64,000 nucleotides of DNA from CAZEHS01 sp964424355 (GCA_964424355.1 CAYRIO010000001.1:62001-126000), one strand, 5' to 3'; positions 17,291 through 25,973 are shown, counted from the stretch's first letter. The notes: generated by a model not told the origin, from the letters alone. Numbers and translations: made by a program.

Positions 17291-18670
17291 CTATCCTCTG
17301 GACAGCAGTTTTTTCATGTCTTCATTCTCCAGAATGTCCTCCACGCGGGTCATTCCCAGAGCCTGAAGGATCTGTACGATGTTTTGGTTGTCGAAGGGGG
17401 TAAGGATGTGGGACTCTTCGGCAAAATCGTTGACCAGCTTCGTGGCTCTGTTCACATCGATGTTCGTCCTGGGGCCCCCAACGCAGCCTCCGGCACAGCC
17501 CATGCCTTCAATGAAGTTCGCCTCGGTCTTGATGCCGTTTCGCAGTTCATCCAGCACGGTTTTACAGGGCTGTATCCCATTCACTTTCTGCGCTTTCAAC
17601 TTGATGACCCGGCTGGGCTCCAGCCGGTTTACGATGGTTTTGACTGAAAAGCTTACGCCGCCGCTCCTGGCGTAGATCCGTCCTCCCAGCGATGCCTGAT
17701 CCTTCTCGTCGGAGGGGAGCGTATCCAATTCGATGTCCAGTGCCTTGAAAATTTCGTCAAGCTCTCTGAAATTCAACACATAGTCGATGGCGCCCACGAG
17801 GTCAGGTTCCTTGATCTCCGCTTTTTTGGCGACACAGGGGGCAATGAAAACAACCCTGGCTTCCGGGTAAAGCTTTTTAAGAATACGGCCGGAGGCAATC
17901 ATCGGAGAAACCGTGGGCGAAAGCTTGCTGTGAATTTCAGGATAACTCTTCTTCACCATATTGAACCAGATGGGGCAGCAGCAGCTCGTCAGGAAGTAGT
18001 CTTCTTCGTTTTTGACGAGGTGGTTGAATTCAAAGGCTTCTCGGATGGTGAGGATGTCTGCGAACAACGCTACCTCGACTGCGTCCTGAAAGCCGATCAT
18101 TTTCAGCGCGCTTCGCAGTTGTCCCATACTGACAGCGTCCCCGAACTGACCGACAATCGCTGGCGCTAAGGCGGCGTACACCGGTATATTGGGATCCTTC
18201 AGCATATCGACAACTGGCATGAATTCCATTTTTTCAGCCAGCGCTCCAAATTCACATTCTGAATCAAGGCCATCCCAATCAATGCATTGAAGGGTTGGAA
18301 TGCTGCCTCTCCGATACATATCACTTTCATATTTTTCAGATGCCGTGCATCCGGCCTGCTTTTTTTTACATTGAATGCAGGGGCCTTTAATGTGTGCGAC
18401 AACAGGCCCTGTAATCGTCTTCGAATCCTTCAGATATTTCAGAACATCGCTGAAGTCCAGATCGCCGGTGGGGTCCAGCCCAACAGCAACACGGATCTGA
18501 TCCTTGATGAAGGGCATGTCGGCTTCGCCAAAGCCGAAGTTCCGGCGTGTCCTTTCCGCTAAAGCGTTCAAATCTGAAAGATTCTGCAGTTCCCCGTTCC
18601 AATAGCGCTTTACAAGTTCGCCGAACAGGTGCATGCGTTTTTCATTAAAGTGACGATAGTTTTCATTCAT
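17291..18670 (-). CDS. [FeFe]-hydrogenase-like protein with complete H-cluster motifs
   Basis: This 459-residue protein carries all three H-cluster motifs: TSCCCPIW (L1, one more Cys than the usual TSCCPGW), APCVAKKAE (L2) and GMGCAGGCVGGP (L3). An N-terminal region has PCIQCKKKQAGC, which may hold an Fe-S cluster. It lacks the long ferredoxin-rich N-terminus of catalytic group A enzymes and resembles shorter types, some of which are thought to be sensory. The start is set at MNENYRHF, preceded by AAGGGGAA; the longer frame to 18742 lacks a ribosome site. hydG and a TM1266-like regulator are 4-5 kb away on the same strand. Whether it makes hydrogen or senses it is not decidable here. Confidence 0.88.
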   Translation of the reverse strand: MNENYRHFNEKRMHLFGELVKRYWNGELQNLSDLNALAERTRRNFGFGEADMPFIKDQIRVAVGLDPTGDLDFSDVLKYLKDSKTITGPVVAHIKGPCIQCKKKQAGCTASEKYESDMYRRGSIPTLQCIDWDGLDSECEFGALAEKMEFMPVVDMLKDPNIPVYAALAPAIVGQFGDAVSMGQLRSALKMIGFQDAVEVALFADILTIREAFEFNHLVKNEEDYFLTSCCCPIWFNMVKKSYPEIHSKLSPTVSPMIASGRILKKLYPEARVVFIAPCVAKKAEIKEPDLVGAIDYVLNFRELDEIFKALDIELDTLPSDEKDQASLGGRIYARSGGVSFSVKTIVNRLEPSRVIKLKAQKVNGIQPCKTVLDELRNGIKTEANFIEGMGCAGGCVGGPRTNIDVNRATKLVNDFAEESHILTPFDNQNIVQILQALGMTRVEDILENEDMKKLLSRG

Positions 18671-19060
18671 GATGGGTTCCCCTTTTGGATTGTTCCCGAA
18701 GTTTTGACGGTACGCCGAAACGTACTTGTAGATACCCCGCATTGGAGCATATAACCGCTGAATTTCAGTATACGCGTTCTAGGTCCCCTTGTCATGGAAC
18801 CAGAAAAAATCGCCCTTGTGGAATAACGGTTGTAGCAGGTGTCTTGACAGTGGGGGCATTATAATATGCCGGTGGAATCAGAGGACTACCTGAGTATGAT
18901 TATGATACGAGTAGAAAGGAAAATACAGCATTAGAAATTCAAATGGTTGATTTGCTGTCATTTGCTAGCGTAATATATTTATCAACTCGGATTATCCCTA
19001 ACTTTGCTCTGTTTTCAACTATTACGGCATAAAATCCTCGTAAAAGGCACGGTTTGACGC
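18671..19060. other. Intergenic stretch upstream of hydrogenase-like gene and tRNA-Sec
   Basis: About 390 bases, with no credible gene on either strand. It should contain the leftward hydrogenase promoter. I see no strong repeat or conserved RNA motif. Confidence 0.5.
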
Positions 19061-19089
19061 TTGATTTAATCATGATTGCATGCTAGAAT
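19061..19089 (+). promoter_or_regulatory. Promoter of tRNA-Sec
   Basis: TTGATT (19061-19066), a 17-base spacer and TAGAAT (19084-19089) with an extended TGC before the -10 element. The predicted start is about 20 bases before the mature tRNA 5' end. Confidence 0.75.
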
Positions 19090-19117
19090 CGTCTAGTGGC
19101 AAGGAGTAAAACCATTT

Positions 19118-19214
19118 GGGGGTAGATGGGCGCTGGTGTGTCCTCTGGTCTTCAAAACCAGTTTGAGGGGTTAATAGCTTCTTAGGTGGGTTCGATTCCC
19201 ACGTACTCCCGCCA
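19118..19214 (+). tRNA. selC: tRNA-Sec (anticodon TCA)
   Basis: The 97-base gene has the bacterial tRNA-Sec architecture. The D stem is 6 bp (GGGCGC / GTGTCC) around a TGGT loop. The anticodon stem CTGGT / ACCAG holds loop CTTCAAA with TCA at positions 34-36. A long variable arm of up to 8 bp with wobble pairs follows, then T stem GTGGG / CCCAC with TTCGATT. The CCA end is encoded (GCCA). The acceptor is GGGGGTAG against GTACTCCC: seven of the eight expected pairs form (one G:T), and the eighth is G:G. The anticodon reads UGA, matching the selA and selB genes at the window start. Confidence 0.95.
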
Positions 19215-19220
19215 AAAGCA

Positions 19221-19276
19221 AAAGAAATCAACTGTTTTAGCCATTGCGGTTAGAACAGTTGATTTCTTTTTGATGC
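19221..19276 (+). terminator. Terminator of tRNA-Sec
   Basis: A 16-bp stem AAAGAAATCAACTGTT / AACAGTTGATTTCTTT, then TTTTG. It sits 6 bases after the tRNA, so the tRNA is monocistronic. It may also serve the leftward cyclase gene that ends at 19303. Confidence 0.9.
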
Positions 19277-19302
19277 ACTCCTTGAATCAGAAGTGGTGAA
19301 TA

Positions 19303-21303
19303 CTAATCAATCACCTCAGGAATCACACAGTTCCGGCCTGCGTTTTTAGCCTGATACAACGCCACATCAGCCCGGGATATGATCAACTCCAGTTGATCGT
19401 CGGTTTCATGCCGTGTTGCCACGCCAATGCTGCATGTGATTTTTACGGTTTCTGTATCGGAAAGTGGAATCTCTAAAGTGCTGATAGCCTGGATGATCCG
19501 CTGGGCAACGATCATCGCACCAGCCAAATCCACTTCCGGCAGCAATACAGAGAACTCTTCGCCCCCGATTCGGCCCAAGATGTCCTGCTGGCGGATCTGA
19601 GCGGCACATTGGGAAGCGAATTGTTTAAGGACTAAGTCACCGGCCCCGTGTCCGTAATGGTCGTTGATTTGCTTGAAATGGTCAATGTCGATGGCCAGCA
19701 GGGCCATATTCTTTTGGTATCGAGTTGCCCGTTGCAGCTCTTTATTTGCTTCATCCATGAAAAAACGTCGGTTTGCCACGGCGGTCAGAGGGTCGGTAGT
19801 GGCTAAATGGTTCAGCGCCTCCATGAGGTTTCTGAGTTCGGTGACATCTTCCATGACGGCAACGTAATGGCCATCGTCCTTATTGCCGGTGACCTGGGAA
19901 ATTCGGATGTGCTCCCAAAAGAGGGTGCCGTCCTTTTTTTTGTTAAGGAGCTGACCCGTCCAGTTCTTGTTGGAGAGAAGCGTGTCCCAGAGTTCTTTGT
20001 AGACTTCCGATGAGGTAACCCCTGATTTTAGCAGGTTGGTTTTGTGGCCAAGCGCTTCGGCCTCAGAATAGCCGGTGATATCCACGAAGCTCTGATTGAC
20101 ATATTGAATGACACCTTGCCGGTCGGAGATGACAATGGCGGCTAAACTGCTATCGACAGCAGCCTTATACATCCGCAGGCTTCGCGCCATGCGTTGACGC
20201 TGGTACACGAAGAAGAGCATCAGGATCATCAGGACGAGTCCGGCGATTTCGGCTCCCATTTCACGAAGGGTATTCCAAATGAGTTGGTGCTTATCAATCA
20301 GAAAGATGAGACGCCAGGGGGCCTCCGGAATATCCAGAATGTGAATTTTCCAGCCGGGAATGGTGTCGTATTCCCCTGTTTTCATGTTCAGCAGCTGTGC
20401 CGACATGGACTTAAGCTCTTTGGGAAGAACATCGGCGAGGAATGGCAGCGTTTTGTTCTGGGAGAATGCGGCTTCAGGATGGGCAAAAACCTGCCCTCTT
20501 TTATCAACCAGCATCGAGATCCCCTTGTCCAGTCCCATGCCATTGAGGAATGATTTCATGGTCGCCAGGGTGAAATCCATGCCGACCATGCCCCTGAATC
20601 GGTTTTTTTGATCGTATACGGGAGCGACAATACTGGTCACAAGCCCTTTGCCGCCTTCATCGATGTAAGGGGGCAACCACCGAACTTCCCGGAGTGGGTT
20701 TTCATGGGGGAGTGCGGAATGAAACAGCTGGCTGTCGAGATACGCATCAGTCCAACGGATATGATCCATTTGTCCTTCAAAGGGATATAGATTGATGAAT
20801 CGGTTTTCAGAATAATAATAGACCCAGGTAGATTGAGGGACATTGTGCTTTGTGTCTGCCAAAATCGGGTTCAGACGAATTATAGCTTCCAGTTCTTGAG
20901 CCCTATCCGTACCAGGAGTGGGGATCTTACCACCGCCGGTTATAAAGCTTGAAATGTCCTTTGTGTTGCTGGTAGGCTGGATAGGAAGCTCATACCGATC
21001 TTTGGCAGGATCTTCTCTCAAGCTGAGGAAGAGGAGACTGGAACGTTGGGCTGACATTTGGCTCAGACTGAGCTGTGCTGCATCCCGGAGAAGCCTTACA
21101 TGGTCTGCGGCGGCTTTGGCGGTTCCGCCGATTCTCAAGCCGTTCGTCTGAAGGCTGGACCTGGCGATGCTGGTGGTGCTCTCCAGATGGAGGGCTAAGA
21201 GTGATGTGAAACCCATGAATATTAAGTAGAAGGCTATGATGTAGCCAATATAATTGATCCGGAAATGGGGTGTGGCCGATTCTTTTAGATACCTTTTTTT
21301 CAT
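19303..21303 (-). CDS. Cache-PAS-GGDEF diguanylate cyclase
   Basis: A 666-residue membrane sensor. Two membrane segments (about 14-36 and 345-365) flank an extracellular double-Cache ligand domain (VTSIVAPVYDQKNRFRGMVGMDF). A PAS domain follows at about 375-490 (VISDRQGVIQYVNQSFVDITGYS), then GGDEF at about 500-665 with an intact GGEEF signature, DIDHFKQIND metal and substrate motif, and SIGVA. It should make c-di-GMP in response to an external small molecule. The start is MKKRYLKESA, preceded by GGAGGTG; the longer frame to 21366 has no ribosome site. The gene stands alone beside tRNA-Sec. Confidence 0.92.
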   Translation of the reverse strand: MKKRYLKESATPHFRINYIGYIIAFYLIFMGFTSLLALHLESTTSIARSSLQTNGLRIGGTAKAAADHVRLLRDAAQLSLSQMSAQRSSLLFLSLREDPAKDRYELPIQPTSNTKDISSFITGGGKIPTPGTDRAQELEAIIRLNPILADTKHNVPQSTWVYYYSENRFINLYPFEGQMDHIRWTDAYLDSQLFHSALPHENPLREVRWLPPYIDEGGKGLVTSIVAPVYDQKNRFRGMVGMDFTLATMKSFLNGMGLDKGISMLVDKRGQVFAHPEAAFSQNKTLPFLADVLPKELKSMSAQLLNMKTGEYDTIPGWKIHILDIPEAPWRLIFLIDKHQLIWNTLREMGAEIAGLVLMILMLFFVYQRQRMARSLRMYKAAVDSSLAAIVISDRQGVIQYVNQSFVDITGYSEAEALGHKTNLLKSGVTSSEVYKELWDTLLSNKNWTGQLLNKKKDGTLFWEHIRISQVTGNKDDGHYVAVMEDVTELRNLMEALNHLATTDPLTAVANRRFFMDEANKELQRATRYQKNMALLAIDIDHFKQINDHYGHGAGDLVLKQFASQCAAQIRQQDILGRIGGEEFSVLLPEVDLAGAMIVAQRIIQAISTLEIPLSDTETVKITCSIGVATRHETDDQLELIISRADVALYQAKNAGRNCVIPEVID

Positions 21304-21544
21304 AAGTCGCGACACCTCCGGAAAGGGTTTTCTTCCTGGGTATATACCCCGTTGGATAATCTCCAAACCGTGGGGGGAAGATGCTTAGGTTTTCATATAC
21401 CTCAGGTTTTTCACTGGATGCCGTCCTTACTTTGTAAAAAAGGTGGTAAAATGGTAAGGGTCAAAAAACCTGAAAAAGCGGAATTGGGTCAGGTTTAGTA
21501 AACGTGGACGCTTTCAAAGAAAAGAGATAAAAGGAGGTGAGGTT

Positions 21545-22264
21545 ATGGCAAATTCCACTGATTTAAGGATTGCTGGACATACGCGGAGAATGAAAGAAAC
21601 GGATGTTGCTCTTAATCCGGCAGGCTGTTTTTCCTCCTGGCTTCGTCGTACCCGGTATTCTTTTATAAAAGAAAAAGGGGCGGTGGTGGACTGCGGCACC
21701 TGTAAAGCCTGCTGCACGTCATCGTATTTTGTCCATATTCGACCGGAAGAGAAGCAGACCCTTGCCCATATCAATAAGAAACTTTTGTTCCCGGCTCCGG
21801 GGTTGCCGAAAGGGAATATGCTGTTGGGTTATTTTGAGAACGGTTATTGTCCCATGATGGTAGAGGACAGATGCTCAATCTATGAGTACCGGGCCATCAC
21901 TTGCCGTACCTATGACTGTCGGATATTCACCGCTGCGGGGATTGCAGCGGGCGATGAGGATAAAGCAGAGATCAACCGGCGTGCAGAGGCGTGGCGGTTC
22001 AGCTATCCCACTCAGCGGGACCGGGATCAGCACCGAGCGGTAAAAGCGGCGGCGGTATTTTTGCGGGAGCGGGCGGCACTATTTCCTGCAGGGACGATTC
22101 CGAGTAATCCCTCCCAGTTAGCCATTCTGGCAATCAAGGTCTATTCGGTATTTCTTGAAGGGGATGGCAAGCCGCCGAAAGCTGTATCGGATTCTGAAAG
22201 AGTCCAGGGGATCCTGGCGGCAGCTGATACATTCAAACGCCTTTCAGCCGATCGATCTTTATAA
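21545..22264 (+). CDS. YkgJ-family cysteine-cluster protein
   Basis: A 239-residue soluble protein of the YkgJ/UPF0153 zinc- or iron-chelating family. The cysteines lie in DCGTCKACCTSSYF (about 58-70), NGYCPMM, DRCSIYEYRAITCRTYDC (about 112-130). The family function is poorly known, and the Cys pattern implies a bound metal cluster. The C-terminal 90 residues are helical and Arg/Ala rich with no recognised domain. The ATG at 21545 follows AAAAGGAGGTGAGG, a strong ribosome site. It is a single-gene transcript closed by a clear terminator. Confidence 0.82.
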   Translation: MANSTDLRIAGHTRRMKETDVALNPAGCFSSWLRRTRYSFIKEKGAVVDCGTCKACCTSSYFVHIRPEEKQTLAHINKKLLFPAPGLPKGNMLLGYFENGYCPMMVEDRCSIYEYRAITCRTYDCRIFTAAGIAAGDEDKAEINRRAEAWRFSYPTQRDRDQHRAVKAAAVFLRERAALFPAGTIPSNPSQLAILAIKVYSVFLEGDGKPPKAVSDSERVQGILAAADTFKRLSADRSL

Positions 22265-22271
22265 AACGCAA

Positions 22272-22308
22272 AAAGAACAGGCCTTTGTCTTACTGGCCTG
22301 TTCTTTGT
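22272..22308 (+). terminator. Intrinsic terminator
   Basis: AAAGAACAGGCC / GGCCTGTTCTTT stem, 11-base loop. The arms give T-rich tails on both strands, so it could end hydG transcription as well. Confidence 0.85.
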
Positions 22309-22358
22309 ATATATAGAGGAGCCTGTTCATATGAGAGAAGGGGGCGTGCACAATAGTC

Positions 22359-23777
22359 TTAGAACCGGAAGTCCCGCTTGCCATCGGTCAATTCGGTCAG
22401 ATGGTCCACCGCAATGGCACGAACCTTGTCATTGGGGATTTTGAGCACCTCGTTATCGATGACTTTCAGGCCTTTTGCCTTGGTCTCCGGTGAGGCATAG
22501 TCTTCCAGGTACTCTTTCAACGTCATCAGTGCGTTAGGCTGACAGCAGTTGGCAATCTGGCCCGATTTCACCAGCTGCATGAAACGGTCTCCTGTGCGGC
22601 CTTCCCGGTAGCATGCGGTGCAGAAGCTGGGGATGTAGCCAAGGTCTAGAAGCCAGCTGACGATTTCCTCAAGGGTTCGGGTATCATTTACTTCGAACTG
22701 TGCGGAGTTGTCATCCTCGGCCTCGCGCTCCACATACCCGCCAACACTGGTGCTGGAGCCGCCGCTGATTTGGGAAACCCCCAGCTTCAGAACCCGCTCC
22801 CGTGTATCCTGGGATTCGCGGGTGGAAACGATCATGCCGGTATAGGGGACCGCAATCCGGATAATGGTGACGATTTTCTCGAAAATATCGTCGGGAACCC
22901 CGTTGGTGAACGATGCGGGATCGATATCATCCGCCGGACGGATCCGCGGCACGCTGATGGTATGGGGGCCTACGCCCATGGCTGCTTCCAAGTGTTCCGC
23001 ATGCATCATCAGACCCACGAAGTCGTAGCGGTACATGTTCAGGCCGAACAGAACGCCGATGCCCACGTCGTCGATCCCGCCCTGCATGGCTCGGTCCATC
23101 GCTTCGGTATGGTAGGCGTAGTCATGCTTGGGGCCTGTGGGATGCAGTTCCTCATAGCTCTTCTGATGATACGTTTCCTGAAAGAGGATATAGGTGCCGA
23201 TGCCTGCTTCCTGGAGTTTACGGTAGTTTTCCACCGTGGTTGCGGCGATGTTCACATTAACACGGCGGATGTCTCCGTTCTTATGCTTGATGCTGTAAAT
23301 GGTCTTGATGCTTTCCAGAATATAGTCAAGGGGGTTGTTGACGGGGTCTTCTCCAGCTTCCAGCGCCAGCCGTTTGTGGCCCATATCCTGAAGGGCGATG
23401 ACCTCCCGGCGGATTTCTTCCTGGGTGAGCTTCTTGCGGGAGATGGTTTTGTTCTTATAGTGGTAAGGGCAGTATACACAGCCGTTGACGCAGTAGTTGG
23501 AAAGGTAAAGCGGAGCAAACATGACAATCCGGTTTCCGTAGAGCTTTTGTTTCAAATCCTGAGCAACCTGGTGCATTTTCTCAATTTCATCTTCCAGGTC
23601 ACATTCCAAAAGAACGGCGGCTTCCCGGTGTGTTAACCCTTTGCCGTCTTTTGCCCGTTCAATGAGGCTGTCGATCAGGGGGCGGTTGTGTTTGTTTGCT
23701 TGTGCATAGGCGATCGTGTCCAGAATTTCACCATCATGGATGAATTCTGAGGCTTTCATTGATTTCACATTATACAT
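22359..23777 (-). CDS. hydG: [FeFe]-hydrogenase maturase HydG
   Basis: HydG is the radical SAM tyrosine lyase that makes CO and cyanide for the H-cluster. The 472-residue length is normal. The SAM cluster motif is C96-x3-C100-x2-C103 (NYCVNGCVYC). The C-terminal auxiliary cluster motif CTAC...CC (FCTACYREGRTGDRF then ANCC) is intact. The start follows GGGAG with 9-base spacing. The TM1266-like gene lies 62 bases upstream and shares the transcript. hydE and hydF are not in the window. It presumably matures the hydrogenase-like protein at 17291 and others elsewhere. Confidence 0.96.
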   Translation of the reverse strand: MYNVKSMKASEFIHDGEILDTIAYAQANKHNRPLIDSLIERAKDGKGLTHREAAVLLECDLEDEIEKMHQVAQDLKQKLYGNRIVMFAPLYLSNYCVNGCVYCPYHYKNKTISRKKLTQEEIRREVIALQDMGHKRLALEAGEDPVNNPLDYILESIKTIYSIKHKNGDIRRVNVNIAATTVENYRKLQEAGIGTYILFQETYHQKSYEELHPTGPKHDYAYHTEAMDRAMQGGIDDVGIGVLFGLNMYRYDFVGLMMHAEHLEAAMGVGPHTISVPRIRPADDIDPASFTNGVPDDIFEKIVTIIRIAVPYTGMIVSTRESQDTRERVLKLGVSQISGGSSTSVGGYVEREAEDDNSAQFEVNDTRTLEEIVSWLLDLGYIPSFCTACYREGRTGDRFMQLVKSGQIANCCQPNALMTLKEYLEDYASPETKAKGLKVIDNEVLKIPNDKVRAIAVDHLTELTDGKRDFRF

Positions 23778-23839
23778 AGTTCGTGTTCTCCCTTAGGTTT
23801 GTGGATGGCGCCTCTTAACGGCTGTTTCCTGCAATCGTC

Positions 23840-24103
23840 CTACTCTTCGGTTGTTGCCGTTACCTTGGAGTAGACTGTTTTGATGCTGACGTTCTTTAGC
23901 ATTCCCAGTTTGCCGGAGAGCGCACTGATTGAATCATTCGGGGCATCCAGAACAATGCTGATGACTGAAATGTTTCGTTTGGGATAGGGAATTCCCATCC
24001 GGCCAACGATGAATTCCCGGTAATCATGAAGAATGGCATTGAGCTTTTCAACAGAGCATGCATCTTCAACGACAATACCGATTTGAGCAATCCGCGTTTC
24101 CAT
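23840..24103 (-). CDS. TM1266-family iron-only hydrogenase system regulator
   Basis: An 87-residue ACT/NikR-like small protein (RIAQIGIVVEDACSVEKLN, ISVISIVLDAPND). Members are found beside [FeFe]-hydrogenase maturation genes and are thought to be regulators. The start METRIAQ follows GGAGG with 7-base spacing; an 8-codon longer frame begins upstream of that ribosome site and is rejected. hydG follows on the same transcript. Upstream lies a 235-base leader with a terminator-like hairpin, so expression may be attenuated. Confidence 0.9.
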   Translation of the reverse strand: METRIAQIGIVVEDACSVEKLNAILHDYREFIVGRMGIPYPKRNISVISIVLDAPNDSISALSGKLGMLKNVSIKTVYSKVTATTEE

Positions 24104-24340
24104 AGCTAAACCTCCGGTTTTGGTCAATTAAAAAACCCCTGTACCGTGAGGCGCAGGGATAGTTTGTTAAAATAGAAACGATCTTTGGCAGAACGCTCCT
24201 GATTCAGCAGAACTATACTCTCGCCTTCTCACTTGGGACGAACCCTCATGCATTCAGTACGATCACTTTGTTTGGAGCAAGAGGTTTGCCGCAAGAAAGG
24301 GGGACAGAGTACGCCTTCTCAATCGACTTACCTATATTGG
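24104..24340 (-). ncRNA. Structured leader with attenuator before hydrogenase maturation genes
   Basis: Transcription from the promoter at 24345-24374 gives about 235 bases of untranslated leader. It contains GAGAAGGCG twice (complement of 24312-24320 and 24222-24230). The first copy is followed by TACTCT and the second by AGAGTA, which can pair. It ends in a CCCTG/CAGGG hairpin with six T residues (24130-24158), 27 bases before the ATG. The second GTGAGAAGGCG can also pair with CGCCTCAC inside that hairpin, an alternative fold. I do not recognise a known riboswitch class. Confidence 0.55.
24130..24158 (-). terminator. Attenuator-like hairpin in the leader
   Basis: Reading leftward, CCCTG, a 12-base loop and CAGGG are followed by G and six T residues, just before the ribosome site of the TM1266-like gene. 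The stem is short, so read-through is expected. Confidence 0.6.
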
Positions 24341-24344
24341 TTAC

Positions 24345-24374
24345 AGTATAGCACTGATTTTTCCTGAAAATCAA
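24345..24374 (-). promoter_or_regulatory. Sigma-A promoter for the hydrogenase maturation transcript
   Basis: On the minus strand, TTGATT (complement of 24369-24374), an 18-base spacer and TATACT (complement of 24345-24350). Confidence 0.7.
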
Positions 24375-24447
24375 GGGATTGTTCCTGAATCCAGCGTATA
24401 TTTTGGGTTGCATAACTGGATTTTTAGGATTTTGTGGAGGCTTGCAG

Positions 24448-25026
24448 TTACTTGCAAGCACCATAGCCACCCGGGTAAAGTCGTCCATAGCTTGATTGGA
24501 TGCATTTGCAAAAGGTATCCAAGCTGTCGGCCTGCTTTTCCTGAATGGCAGCCACCAGCACCCGGGCACAGGCTTCGGCATCCTCAAGGGCGTTGTGATG
24601 ACAGAAGTTGAAGCCAACATGGGCGGAGACGGTGTTAAGCTTGTGATTGAATAAATCCGGAAAAGCCCGCTTCGCCGCAATGACGGTGCAAAAATAGGGA
24701 ACCTCAGGATAGGGCAGGCCATACTGATCCAAGGTATGGCGCAGAACGCTCATATCAAAGGAAGCGTTGTGGGCCACAACGGTGCTGCTCCCTATAAACC
24801 GCTGGATATCCGGCCACGCCGCATCAAATGTGGGGGCATCGGCAACGGCCTTAGGGGTGATGCCATGGATTTTGATATTCCAAGGGCTGAACCGGAGTGG
24901 TTCCGGTTTGATGAGGGTGTAGTAGCGGTCTGTCACGATGCCGTTTTCTACCCGAACAAGACCGATAGAACAGGCGCTGTTCCGTGTTTCGTTTGCGGTT
25001 TCAAAATCCAGTGCGACAAAGTTCAT
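24448..25026 (-). CDS. DnaQ-like 3'-5' exonuclease (DEDDh)
   Basis: A 192-residue single-domain exonuclease. The DEDDh motifs are ALDFET (Exo I, about 5-10), HNASFDMSVL (Exo II, about 89) and HHNALEDAEA (Exo III, about 153-162, with the His and Asp general base/ligand pair). It resembles the epsilon/PolC exonuclease family and may act in DNA repair or RNA turnover. The C-terminal 30 residues are extra. The start follows AAAGGATT. PlsC lies 14 bases upstream in the same direction, so the two probably share a transcript without a functional link. Confidence 0.88.
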   Translation of the reverse strand: MNFVALDFETANETRNSACSIGLVRVENGIVTDRYYTLIKPEPLRFSPWNIKIHGITPKAVADAPTFDAAWPDIQRFIGSSTVVAHNASFDMSVLRHTLDQYGLPYPEVPYFCTVIAAKRAFPDLFNHKLNTVSAHVGFNFCHHNALEDAEACARVLVAAIQEKQADSLDTFCKCIQSSYGRLYPGGYGACK

Positions 25027-25040
25027 AGGTGAATCCTTTC

Positions 25041-25760
25041 TTAGCGGGACAAATGCCCTTCGATAATGGCCTTCACCTGATCACTCAAGACAACCGTATC
25101 TTGGGTTTCGTAGGTTTCTGGCGCAATGGCGGGGGAAATGGTCAACTGGACGGTGGCGGGGTGGATGATCAAGGAGCCCTTACGCATCATTTGAATGGAG
25201 CCGCTGATGGTCACGGGGACCATGGGGACTCCGGCCTTCGTTGCCAGCTTGAGAGCACCGGGTTTGAATTCTTGGAGGGCGCCGTCCGTACTTCGGGTTC
25301 CCTCCGGGAAAATAACCAGGGAATAACCGCTTTTAAGGAGCTTGATACCTTGGTTAATGGCGGCTGCAGCATCCCGAGGACTGCCCCGTTTGATGAAGAC
25401 ACAGTGGATATGACGCATCCATTGGCTTACCAAAGGGAGCTTTTCAAGGCTCTCCTTGGCGATGAACCCCTTGGGGCGGTCGATATGGGCCATCAGAATG
25501 GGGATGTCGAAGTTGCTCTGATGGTTTGAAACGAAAAGAACGGGGGTGTCTTGGGGAATGTTTTCAGCGCCTGTTACGTGAACCTGGCAGCCGGCCAGCT
25601 TTAAAAGCGACCGTGCCCATGGGATTGCCGTTGCAGCAGCAAGCGTATCCAATTCCTCGGTCCGGTTCTCTGAAGCCAGGCGATTCGCTTTCAGCAAGGA
25701 AGGGAAGATGACAACCTGATAAAGCACAAAATAAATGAACCAGATAAGCGTTCTGAACAT
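25041..25760 (-). CDS. plsC: 1-acyl-sn-glycerol-3-phosphate acyltransferase
   Basis: This membrane acyltransferase converts lysophosphatidate to phosphatidate. The 239-residue protein has an N-terminal membrane helix (MFRTLIWFIYFVLYQ), the catalytic NHQSNFD motif (HX4D) and the substrate motif FPEGTRS, followed by the GAL...P block (KPGALKLATKAGVP). The start MFRTL follows CAGGAG; a 12-codon upstream extension lacks a ribosome site. It supplies phospholipid precursors together with PlsY at 44720. The downstream exonuclease gene is close enough to be co-transcribed. Confidence 0.92.
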   Translation of the reverse strand: MFRTLIWFIYFVLYQVVIFPSLLKANRLASENRTEELDTLAAATAIPWARSLLKLAGCQVHVTGAENIPQDTPVLFVSNHQSNFDIPILMAHIDRPKGFIAKESLEKLPLVSQWMRHIHCVFIKRGSPRDAAAAINQGIKLLKSGYSLVIFPEGTRSTDGALQEFKPGALKLATKAGVPMVPVTISGSIQMMRKGSLIIHPATVQLTISPAIAPETYETQDTVVLSDQVKAIIEGHLSR

Positions 25761-25973
25761 GAAATCTCCTGTATTCGAATTTATCATACCCCGCAATCAT
25801 ATCAGATTTGACGCCGTGCCCCAAGGGTTGTTGGTGTGTTTTTCTCTAGCGGATGGTTGTCTATCTAAGGGATACACATATGAAAACAGAAAACACGAAC
25901 ATTAAAATCGTTTGTCGGCAAAATACGTTTAATTTATGAAAACATTTTCTTGCGAAATATTCTGAATAATAGG

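Noticed and set aside
17128..17403. Plus-strand frame beginning inside the permease terminator
   Set aside because: It starts within a terminator hairpin and runs antisense into the hydrogenase-like gene, with no ribosome site.
24246..24722. Minus-strand 158-codon frame overlapping the exonuclease gene and the hydrogenase leader
   Set aside because: Out of frame with the DEDDh exonuclease, and the part beyond it lies in the promoter and leader.
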